A stretch of 19,750 bases of DNA from CAYRUP01 sp964489265. Lineage in GTDB: Bacteria; Pseudomonadota; Gammaproteobacteria; DSM-16500. The stretch covers positions 1 to 19,750 of the forward strand of contig CAZAXX010000046.1 of assembly GCA_964489265.1 (NCBI GenBank), read 5' to 3'. Made by a program: the position numbers and the translations under genes. A model generated the notes under the pieces. It was not told the DNA's origin. It saw only the letters and a list, made by a program, of their open reading frames with translations, and searched no databases. Below, one piece after another: positions 8,405 through 14,345 of this stretch (position 1 is its first letter; each line of letters opens with the position of its first letter).

Positions 8405-9157
8405 ATGGTCAAGCATTTATATACCGTTTTAGATATTGAAGATGAATCCATCAACGCAGAAGGTGTCAGAAAAGCGTATCGTAAAAAAGCCTTAGCAAAA
8501 CATCCGGATAAAAATCCTGGTGACAAAAACGCAGAAGCGCAATTCAAAGAAATTGTTGCCGCATATGATATTCTTGGTAATGAAGCAAAACGTAAACAAT
8601 ATGATGCTGGTAAAATTGACGAGAAAGGCGTTGAAATACCGCAAGCGAATCATAATAATTACGAAGAAAATGAGAAAGAACAAGAACCCGAATTTAATCG
8701 CCAAGCAAGCCCACAGCAAACTGCTCCATCTTATTGCGAATCAGAATTTCAAGAACCACAAGTTTCCGAACAACATTCCTTTTTTGAACCAGAACCGCGC
8801 GTCTTTTTTGCATTTTTTGCAAAACAAGAAGATATTTTTAAACCTTTCGGATTAGATGACAATCAATTTTTTGCATATGTGACACCCGCTCCTTTGTTTG
8901 ATGTGTTTAAAGCATTCAACACCTTTGCAGAAAATGAAAATGCAACAAAATCAAGTCGTCAAACAAAAGATCCTTTTACTGCAGCGCATCATGAAAAAAC
9001 TGCAGATCGTCCTACTCATGTATTTGCACAAGCAAAATCATTTAATCACATGGAAAGAATGATTGATAATTTAATTGCGAATTTACTCATCATTGAATTG
9101 ATGACTAACTTAACGCAAATCGCTCAACTCGCTCAACCCAGATTCGCACCCGTTTAA
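8405..9157 (+). CDS. J-domain (DnaJ-like) protein with disordered middle region
   Basis: Residues 1-68 are a canonical J domain: LYTVLDIEDESINAEGVRKA, AYRKKALAKHPDKNPGD with the HPD motif at 33-35, then AAYDILGNEAKRKQYD. J domains stimulate Hsp70 (DnaK) ATPase. There is no G/F region, no zinc-finger repeats and no DnaJ C-terminal domain, so it is neither DnaJ nor CbpA. Residues about 75-215 are low-complexity, rich in Glu, Gln, Asn, Phe and Pro, and probably disordered. Residues 218-245 (MERMIDNLIANLLIIELM onward) form a hydrophobic, possibly amphipathic helix ending in a polar tail. It lies 50 bp after purB in the same direction. Substrate and location are unknown: a housekeeping co-chaperone or a secreted J-protein are both possible, and no secretion signal is clear. 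Confidence 0.85.
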   Translation: MVKHLYTVLDIEDESINAEGVRKAYRKKALAKHPDKNPGDKNAEAQFKEIVAAYDILGNEAKRKQYDAGKIDEKGVEIPQANHNNYEENEKEQEPEFNRQASPQQTAPSYCESEFQEPQVSEQHSFFEPEPRVFFAFFAKQEDIFKPFGLDDNQFFAYVTPAPLFDVFKAFNTFAENENATKSSRQTKDPFTAAHHEKTADRPTHVFAQAKSFNHMERMIDNLIANLLIIELMTNLTQIAQLAQPRFAPV

Positions 9158-9160
9158 AAA

Positions 9161-9197
9161 TGTAATCCTCGCGATGATCATCATCGCGAGGATTACA
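9161..9197. repeat. Perfect 18-bp inverted repeat with 1-nt centre
   Basis: TGTAATCCTCGCGATGAT at 9161 is mirrored exactly after a single C, ending at 9197. It sits 3 bp after the J-protein stop and 2 bp before the AAGGAAG ribosome site of the recombinase gene. On the plus strand no T-run follows, but on the minus strand five Ts do. As a plus-strand RNA it would form a long hairpin just ahead of the next start. Confidence 0.8.
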
Positions 9198-9212
9198 ACA
9201 AGGAAGTAAGAC

Positions 9213-10454
9213 ATGATGCCTTACCCACTATTTGACACACTTGAAAATTTATCCGACACGCCAGCTTCCATCGCCGAACAAATATCTTCACTAAATCTTC
9301 CTGATATCGAACATGAATATCGACTCTGTTTGGAATTTTTAAAAAGTTATGCGAATTCGAAAGATACGTTCACTGCGTATCGTCGTGAAATCGAACGCTT
9401 GCTCCAATGGGCTTGGCTAATTTGCAAAAAACCGCTGAAAAATATTACGCGCAATGACATTCGTGATTATCTGCAATTTATCAATGAACCACCCAAAAAC
9501 TGGATAGGCACCAAAACCGTCAGTCGTTTTGTCAACGATGCATCGGGTTTACGTCAACCAAACAAAGAATGGCGACCGTTCGTGGTAAAAATTTCTAAAA
9601 ACGCGCGTCGTCTCGGTAAACTGCCTTCTAAAACAAATTATCAATTGAGTAATAAATCAATTGAAGCGATTTTTGCAGGTTTAAGTTCGCTGTTTACTTT
9701 TTTGCAGCAAGAAAATTATCTGGAAGTAAATCCAATCAGTCTGATTCGACAAAAAAAAGGTTATATCCAACGTCAGCAAGTACGCAAGGTCACGCGTAAA
9801 CTGAGCAAGTTGCAATGGCAACATGTAATTCAAGCGACCGAAGAATTAGCAGAAGAAGATCCGCAACATGAACGCACGTTATTTTTAATGTCTGCGTTTT
9901 ATTTATTGGGTGTACGTATTTCTGAATTAGCTTATGGCTCAGAACGCGTCGCGACCATGGGAAATTTTGCGCCGGATAAACAAGGTTTATGGTGGTTTAC
10001 AACTATTGGTAAAGGCAACAAAATACGGGATATTGCAGTGCCCGACGAATTACTTGCCGCGCTCAAGCGTTATCGTGAATTTCTGGATTTAACGCCATTA
10101 CCTGGTCGCGATGAACCTACACCTCTTTTTCCAAAAATAAAAGGAAAGACTGGATTAGGTACGCGACAAATTCGTAACATTGTACAAAGTGTTTTTGATC
10201 GCGCTATCTTTCAGTTACAAAAATTGGGAAAAACGGACGAAGCGAATGATCTCGCCACGGCGACTGTACACTGGTTACGGCACACGGCGATTTCAAACGA
10301 AATTGAATATCGTCCACGCGAACATATCAGAGACGATGTAGGTCACGAAAATCCTGCGACGATGGATAAATATATCGACACAGATCGTGTTGCGCGACAT
10401 AAATCCGCGAAAAATAAACGCCTTAAACCGGAGACTGAAGGAGAAATGGAATGA
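9213..10454 (+). CDS. Tyrosine recombinase / site-specific integrase
   Basis: This 413-residue protein has an N-terminal SAM-like core-binding domain (about 33-180, YANSKDTFTAYRREIERLLQ) and a C-terminal catalytic domain (about 195-395). All catalytic residues are visible: Arg235 in LLGVRISEL, Lys267 in TIGKGNKIRDI, His353 and Arg356 in HWLRHT, His378 in DDVGHEN and nucleophile Tyr387 in TMDKYIDT. It is therefore probably active in cutting and joining DNA through a 3'-phosphotyrosine. It is longer than XerC/XerD (about 300), with an insertion around 95-145, and is not the cell's Xer pair by sequence. AAGGAAG lies 6 bp before the ATG. It overlaps the next gene by ATGA. There are no phage genes around it and no att site that I can point to, so whether it mobilises DNA or has become a resident gene is open. 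Confidence 0.9.
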   Translation: MMPYPLFDTLENLSDTPASIAEQISSLNLPDIEHEYRLCLEFLKSYANSKDTFTAYRREIERLLQWAWLICKKPLKNITRNDIRDYLQFINEPPKNWIGTKTVSRFVNDASGLRQPNKEWRPFVVKISKNARRLGKLPSKTNYQLSNKSIEAIFAGLSSLFTFLQQENYLEVNPISLIRQKKGYIQRQQVRKVTRKLSKLQWQHVIQATEELAEEDPQHERTLFLMSAFYLLGVRISELAYGSERVATMGNFAPDKQGLWWFTTIGKGNKIRDIAVPDELLAALKRYREFLDLTPLPGRDEPTPLFPKIKGKTGLGTRQIRNIVQSVFDRAIFQLQKLGKTDEANDLATATVHWLRHTAISNEIEYRPREHIRDDVGHENPATMDKYIDTDRVARHKSAKNKRLKPETEGEME

Positions 10455-10972
10455 AAAAATCATTAGCCTTATTGTTGTTGCTGGGCTGTTACACGCAAGC
10501 GTTCGCATTATTTTGTCCCAATAATTTTAACCAAATAAATATTGGCGATAGCATTGCGCAAGTGGAAGCGCAATGTGGTAAACCAGAAGGCCAGAAAAAA
10601 ACGACAGAAGAACCTAATGTGCCACAGGAATGGAATTATTATGTCTCACCCAGTATGCATGGTTATGGTGCACCAGGCATGCCAGGCGGGCAACAAGCAT
10701 CACTTAAGATGTCAGTTGCATTCATGGGCGGGAAAGTAATAAATATCACCGTCAATGGAATGAGTCTTGCCAGCACCACGATTTGCGGAGGCAGTCTCTC
10801 AACAGGAGATAGCATGGAAAGCGCAAAAAAAACCTGTGGCGATCCTGTCTATATCAATAAAACAAGTAAAGCTGGCGATGTTAAGCCAGTTGAGATAACG
10901 ACATTTAAATATAATACGTCGCCTGCGATCACATTGATTTTTGAAAATGGTGTGTTGAAAGAAAGAAAATAA
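10451..10972 (+). CDS. Exported protein with two DUF2845-like modules
   Basis: The 173-residue product starts with an export signal (MKKSLALLLLLGCYTQAFA). Cleavage by signal peptidase I after AFA is most likely; LLGC at 10-13 could be a lipobox but would give a very short signal. The mature part contains two related modules, one with IGDSIAQVEAQCGKP (31-45) and one with TGDSMESAKKTCGDP (118-132). Each is preceded by a Cys (22, 112) and followed by a beta-rich stretch ending in a Gly turn (FMGGKVINITVNG; FENGVLKERK). The G-D-S...C-G-x-P pattern resembles DUF2845 and, more distantly, the BamE-like small beta fold. The four Cys suggest disulfides in the periplasm. Function is unknown. It overlaps the recombinase stop by ATGA, so translation is coupled. 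Confidence 0.75.
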   Translation: MKKSLALLLLLGCYTQAFALFCPNNFNQINIGDSIAQVEAQCGKPEGQKKTTEEPNVPQEWNYYVSPSMHGYGAPGMPGGQQASLKMSVAFMGGKVINITVNGMSLASTTICGGSLSTGDSMESAKKTCGDPVYINKTSKAGDVKPVEITTFKYNTSPAITLIFENGVLKERK

Positions 10973-10988
10973 AATCATGCAATGCTGC

Positions 10989-11132
10989 GTCATCCTGAAC
11001 GAGGCTCGTCATTGCGAGCGAAGCGAAGCAATCCAATGGACTTTGCGATGCACTTTTGGATTGCTTCGTCGCTACGCTCCCCGCAATGACGTAGTGCTTA
11101 GGAGATCCTTCGAGCAAAAAGCGCTCTCAGGA
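10989..11132. repeat. Composite palindromic repeat, one repeat nested in another
   Basis: GTCATCCTGAACGAGG (from 10989) resembles the left arm of the 169-236 repeat. A degenerate complementary right part, with AGATCCTTCG and CTCAGGAT, ends near 11132. Between them sits a different palindrome (11007-11091) beginning CGTCATTGCGAGCG. This 144-bp stretch holds no gene. Confidence 0.65.
11007..11091. repeat. CGTCATTGCGAGCG-type palindromic element
   Basis: The left arm (11007-11035) runs from CGTCATTGCGAGCGAAGCGA into AGCAATCCA, and its reverse complement, with a few extra bases, occupies 11057-11091, ending CCGCAATGACG. The loop is about 21 bp. Repeats of this form are familiar intergenic elements in several intracellular and environmental proteobacteria (recollection). 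It appears inserted inside the GTCATCCTGAACG-type repeat. Confidence 0.8.
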
Positions 11133-11229
11133 TTGTATAGGTTAGGTAATTCGTTGACAGAACTGGTGTGCCCTTGAAATCCTTCCCCCACAGGGGGAAG
11201 GTGCCCAAAGGGCGGATGGGGGAATCAAA
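11133..11229 (+). repeat. Left inverted-repeat arm flanking the DUF559 gene
   Basis: The inner 49 bp (11181-11229) are identical to the reverse complement of 11572-11620. The outer part (11133-11180) matches 11621-11663 with several substitutions and a roughly 6-bp gap; shared blocks include TTGTAT, GTAATTCG and TGACAGAA. The inner arm itself contains two small hairpins, CCTTCCCCC-ACA-GGGGGAAGG and GCCC-AAA-GGGC. The DUF559 stop codon (11225-11227) lies within this arm. Confidence 0.85.
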
Positions 11230-11620
11230 AACAATGCGCCCATATATCTTGTAACACTTTTTCTATATTGCCTAATACCTCATTATTCCAATAGCGTAAC
11301 ACCTTATATCTGAGGGATTCTAAAAATGCTGTTCTTTTTAGATCATAATTAATTTGTGTACTGTGCTGTGAGCCATCTACTTCAATAATTATTTTTGATT
11401 CAAAAGAAACAAAATCAACAATATAATTTCCTATAATGACTTGTCTTCTGAATCGAATAGTAGAAAATCTTCTCTGTCGCAGATAATTCCATAATTTTTT
11501 TTCTGCCATCGTCATAGTTTTTCGAAGGATACGTGATTTACCTTTTAATGCGATATTATCTTGCATATTTATTTGATTCCCCCATCCGCCCTTTGGGCAC
11601 CTTCCCCCTGTGGGGGAAGG
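11181..11620. mobile_element. Putative compact element: DUF559 gene between perfect 49-bp inverted repeats
   Basis: The 440-bp unit consists only of two identical inverted arms and one nuclease-like gene, with start and stop signals borrowed from the arms. Including the diverged outer arms it spans 11133-11663 (531 bp). No target-site duplication is visible at either boundary, and no transposase is encoded, so mobility is inference from structure alone. Confidence 0.5.
11225..11566 (-). CDS. DUF559 endonuclease-like protein (Vsr/PD-(D/E)xK fold)
   Basis: The 113-residue protein is a complete DUF559 domain: SRILRKTMTMAEKKLW at the start, then RFRRQVIIGNYIVDFVSFES, IIIEVDGSQH and LRYKVLRYWNNEVL. 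The family is related to the Vsr mismatch endonuclease and the PD-(D/E)xK nuclease fold. Asp51, Glu62, Asp64 and His68 are the likely metal-binding and active residues, and all family-typical ones are present. The biochemical role of stand-alone DUF559 proteins is not established. The gene fills almost all of the space between two inverted repeats. Its stop lies inside one arm, and its ATG is 5 bp from the other, whose GGGGGAA (11 bp from the ATG) is the nearest purine-rich ribosome-site candidate. Base use is AT-rich. Transfer as a unit with the repeats is inferred. Confidence 0.85.
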   Translation of the reverse strand: MQDNIALKGKSRILRKTMTMAEKKLWNYLRQRRFSTIRFRRQVIIGNYIVDFVSFESKIIIEVDGSQHSTQINYDLKRTAFLESLRYKVLRYWNNEVLGNIEKVLQDIWAHCF

Positions 11621-11663
11621 CTTTCTAAGCAGATTCTGTCATCGAATTACGTAACACATACAA
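11572..11663 (-). repeat. Right inverted-repeat arm flanking the DUF559 gene
   Basis: The reverse complement of 11572-11620 equals 11181-11229 base for base, and the outer 43 bp match the left outer arm imperfectly. Read on the minus strand this arm runs into the DUF559 start and supplies the only purine-rich stretch near it. Confidence 0.85.
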
Positions 11664-11678
11664 GGATGACAACAGTCC

Positions 11679-11786
11679 TGCTTATCTCCTTCATTTTTTT
11701 CAATTATTTACGCAATAACACAAGAAGCAAACTACATCCTCTCTACACACTATACTAAAGGTATAGCATTAGTAACGAGGCTAATC
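11679..11786 (+). promoter_or_regulatory. Upstream region of paralogue A, shared with paralogue B
   Basis: A block beginning TGCTTATCTCCTTCATTTTT (11679) is repeated upstream of the second paralogue (from 12921) with few changes as far as a TATACT (11751-11756), a likely -10. No good -35 lies at 17 bp. After the -10 the copies diverge, then share ACGAGGCTAATC just before the ATG, where ACGAGG is the ribosome site. Confidence 0.55.
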
Positions 11787-12872
11787 ATGTTCGATCATCA
11801 GCGCTATAAGAGGCCGAGTTATTTCGTAGTTACTGAAGATTACCCAGACTGGGTTTATTATTCTAGTGGCAATGAAGCGCCACGTGGTCGTTACAAGCTG
11901 CACATCGGTTTTGATCCGAATATACCGCTTGATGATCTCAAAAAAATTCAAGGCGACCTTCATAATTTGTTGCACGCTTCAATCGATAAAGATTTAGTAA
12001 CACAATATAAAACCTATAATGTAAAGTATGTCACCGATGTATTAAAACAACATAAAGAAACTGCGCCAGAACGCATGGAGCGACAATTGAATAATTCATT
12101 TGTTATTTATCTTTTAGATAGTAACGATGATAAATATTTACATGATATTGCCCAGTTAATTTATAACATCGAAAAATTGTTAGTTAATGTCAAAACGACT
12201 GGTATAAAAGCCGAATGTGATTTACGTATCGCTTCACATGTTGTTTTTCGCCAAGCGTATCTTGATAGCGACACAACAAAGTCAGATTATGTTAGAGCCA
12301 TCCCAAAAGACCCCAATAATCAAAAAGAGGTATCTGGTGCCAAACAATTAAAAATAGAGGGAGAACGCTCACATCACTATCTGCAAATATCAGCTGAATA
12401 TGCCAAAATGAACTTGGAAGAACAAATTGCCCCATTGAAAACAGAGTTTTCCAGAAAAGTAGAACGGTTGGTGCAAGCTTTAACAACCTGTCATAGCTTA
12501 TTATCAATAGAGAATAATAGACTTACCGAAAAATATTCTGCCGAGAATGAAAAAGTAAAAATTATTTCAAAGAAGATTGAGGAGTTGGAACAACAAATTA
12601 ATCAATTTCGAAAAAATATCGAAAGCAGCGTCGCTGAGGAATTCAAGAGTTACGATGATGCAGAAACAAGGTTAAAAGAAGTAACAACATCTCTCGAACA
12701 GCAAGCGATGAATGGTATGAAATTTTCCTCAGAGAATGTTAATACTTTGTTTTCTCATCAAGGCAAAGCAAAAAAAATCTCAGAAGCTTTGTATTTAACC
12801 TCTGATACACAAACTAATTTAGTTGAGATTGCTGAAAAGTTAGAAAAAGATATAAAAAGCAATCCATTCTAA
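11787..12872 (+). CDS. Uncharacterised paralogue A; possible SpvC/OspF-like lyase fold plus coiled coil
   Basis: I do not recognise this 361-residue protein as a named gene. Residues 31-175 look like a compact alpha/beta domain. PRGRYKLHIGF places Lys37 and His39 like the K-x-H-I of the phosphothreonine lyases SpvC/OspF/HopAI1 (K104, H106 in SpvC). Tyr74-Lys75 resembles the Trp-Lys136 of the SpvC base, and Arg99...Phe105-x-x-Tyr108 resembles Arg148...Phe155-x-x-Tyr158. A helix like that of SpvC follows, then VVFRQAY (Arg155). All of these are kept in paralogue B. Residues about 200-305 are predicted coiled coil (heptads in KIIEELEQQINQF-type sequence), followed by a conserved tail ending in a Glu-rich VEIAEKLEKDIKSNPF. 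That tail resembles Dot/Icm-secreted proteins. There is no signal peptide or membrane segment. Fold and secretion are inference. Confidence 0.7.
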   Translation: MFDHQRYKRPSYFVVTEDYPDWVYYSSGNEAPRGRYKLHIGFDPNIPLDDLKKIQGDLHNLLHASIDKDLVTQYKTYNVKYVTDVLKQHKETAPERMERQLNNSFVIYLLDSNDDKYLHDIAQLIYNIEKLLVNVKTTGIKAECDLRIASHVVFRQAYLDSDTTKSDYVRAIPKDPNNQKEVSGAKQLKIEGERSHHYLQISAEYAKMNLEEQIAPLKTEFSRKVERLVQALTTCHSLLSIENNRLTEKYSAENEKVKIISKKIEELEQQINQFRKNIESSVAEEFKSYDDAETRLKEVTTSLEQQAMNGMKFSSENVNTLFSHQGKAKKISEALYLTSDTQTNLVEIAEKLEKDIKSNPF

Positions 12873-12920
12873 ATGCCTTTATAGGTCCTTTCCCGGACAG
12901 TAATGCGCGAAAGCGGCCCT

Positions 12921-13032
12921 TGCTTATCTCCTTCATTTTTCTCAATTATTCACGCAATAACACTAGAAGCAAACTGCAACCTCGTCTGCATACTATACTA
13001 ATAGAAATAGAAACAAAAAAACGAGGCTAATC
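12921..13032 (+). promoter_or_regulatory. Duplicated upstream region of paralogue B
   Basis: It starts with TGCTTATCTCCTTCATTTTT and follows the paralogue A leader closely to the TATACT at 12994-12999, then diverges until the shared ACGAGGCTAATC before the ATG. The duplication therefore included the promoter, and each gene can be transcribed on its own. Confidence 0.55.
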
Positions 13033-14115
13033 ATGTTCGATCATAACCTCTACAATAGGCCTAGTCATTTCAAGATGACAGACAAGTTTCCAGCCTGGTG
13101 TTTTTATTATGATGATAATAATGCTCCACGTGGTCGTTACAAGCTGCATATCTGTTTTGATCCAAATATAGCACCTGATGATCTCAAAAAAATTCAAAAC
13201 GAGCTTCATAATTTGTTGCATGCGGCAATCGAGATAGATTTAGTACCAAAATATAAAACCTATAATATAGAGCATGTCATCAATAGTTTACATAGTAGTA
13301 ATATAACTGCCTCAGAAGGCCAAATTCGACAAATGAGTAATTCATTTGTTATTTATCTTCTAGATAATGACGATGATAAATATTTACATGATATTGCCCA
13401 GTTAATTTATAACATCGAAAAATTGTTGGCTAATGTTAAGACGACCGGTATACAAGCTAAATGTGATTTACGTATAGATACACATGTTATTTTTCGCCAA
13501 GCGTATCTTGATAGTGATACTACAAAGTCAACGTATGTTAGAGCCATACCAAAAGATCCAACTGATCCTAAAGCGTTAGCTGTTGTCGCCACATTAAAAG
13601 CAGAGGGAGAATGCTCACATCATTATAATCAAATAATAGCTGAGTTAGCCAAAATAAAATTTGAAAAACAATTTGAACCATTGAAAATAGAGTTTTCCAG
13701 AAAGGCAGCACGATTAGTGCAAGCCTTAACAACATGTCGTAGCTTATTATTTTTAGAATACAAACGACTTTTCGAAAAATATTCTGTCCACGATGAAAAA
13801 GTAATAATAATTTCGGAAAAGCTAGTAGAGTTAGATCAAAAAATCGAACAATTTAAAAAAATTATCGATAGTAGCATCACTGAAGAATTCAAGAGTCACA
13901 ATGATGCAGATACCAGGTTAAAAGAAGTAGCAACATCCCTCGAACAGCAGGCGCTGAATAGTATGAAGTTTTCTTCAGAGAATATTAATACTTTGTTTGC
14001 TCACCGAGGCAAAGCAAAACAAATCTCAGAAGCTTTGTATTTAACATCTGATACACAAGCTAATTTAGTTGAGATTGCTGAAAAGTTAGAAAAAGATATA
14101 AAAAGCAATCCATAA
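13033..14115 (+). CDS. Uncharacterised paralogue B, tandem copy of the preceding gene
   Basis: The 360-residue product aligns with paralogue A without gaps over nearly its full length, roughly two-thirds identical by eye. Conservation is strongest at 31-40 (PRGRYKLHI), 50-62, 103-175 (SFVIYLL, DDKYLHDIAQLIYNIEKLL, FRQAYLDSDTTKS, YVRAIPKDP), 220-235 and 285-360. It is weakest at 11-30, 80-100, 175-195 and within the coiled coil. The candidate lyase-like residues Lys37, His39, Lys75, Arg99, Tyr108 and Arg155 are all retained, arguing that both copies are functional. It ends without the final Phe of copy A. It has its own copied promoter and ribosome site. Its substrate, partner and location are unknown; an effector-type role is inferred from the organism and from the C-terminal Glu-rich tail. 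Confidence 0.7.
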   Translation: MFDHNLYNRPSHFKMTDKFPAWCFYYDDNNAPRGRYKLHICFDPNIAPDDLKKIQNELHNLLHAAIEIDLVPKYKTYNIEHVINSLHSSNITASEGQIRQMSNSFVIYLLDNDDDKYLHDIAQLIYNIEKLLANVKTTGIQAKCDLRIDTHVIFRQAYLDSDTTKSTYVRAIPKDPTDPKALAVVATLKAEGECSHHYNQIIAELAKIKFEKQFEPLKIEFSRKAARLVQALTTCRSLLFLEYKRLFEKYSVHDEKVIIISEKLVELDQKIEQFKKIIDSSITEEFKSHNDADTRLKEVATSLEQQALNSMKFSSENINTLFAHRGKAKQISEALYLTSDTQANLVEIAEKLEKDIKSNP

Positions 14116-14122
14116 TGACAGC

Positions 14123-14335
14123 GTCATTGGGAAGGCATTATTGCATGACCCACTGGTTTTTCGTGCCCGAGCCCGTGTGCGTGCCCGTGCCCGTTTTTTC
14201 TTCGACAAACCGACAAGCAAATGGCTAAAGAAATAGTTTAGTTTTTTCCGCGAAGAAAAGACGGGCCCGGGCACGCACACGGGCCCGGGCACGAAAAATC
14301 AGTGAGCCACGCAACAACGCCTTCGCGGGAATGAC
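14123..14335. repeat. About 213-bp GC-rich hairpin element with GTGCCC-type repeats
   Basis: The left arm (14123-14204) and right arm (14251-14335) are imperfect inverted repeats of 82 and 85 bp with mostly transition differences, separated by about 46 bp of AT-rich spacer. The arms carry runs of the type CGTGCCCG, and the right end, GGGAATGAC, matches the GTCATTCCC-type ends seen at 19659. It fills the space between two convergent genes (8 bp after paralogue B, 10 bp before the inhibitor gene stop), so the transcript hairpin could end both. No gene lies in it. Confidence 0.8.
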
Positions 14336-14345
14336 AGAATCACAA

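Noticed and set aside
8520..8855. Overlapping plus-strand frame inside the J-protein gene, Lys/Asn-rich
   Set aside because: It is a frame shadow of AT-rich coding sequence; the J-domain frame is clearly the real one.
9213..10972. Prophage or integrative element starting at the recombinase
   Set aside because: No capsid, portal, replication, mobilisation or repressor genes nearby, no tRNA target, and the flanking genes are coupled or ordinary.
10977..11177. Plus-strand open frame (and its minus-strand counterpart) across the repeats after the DUF2845-like gene
   Set aside because: It lies entirely in palindromic repeat DNA with no family match; a by-product of the repeats.
11561..11758. Plus-strand open frame running over the right inverted arm
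   Set aside because: It consists of repeat DNA and the upstream region of paralogue A, with no ribosome site or protein features.
14086..14292. Minus-strand open frame rich in Arg-Ala repeats
   Set aside because: It is the translation of the GTGCCC-type hairpin arm; no ribosome site and no protein-like composition.
14123..14335. GTGCCC-like repeats as a possible CRISPR array
   Set aside because: The units are short and adjacent without unique spacers, arranged as one inverted pair; no cas genes are present.
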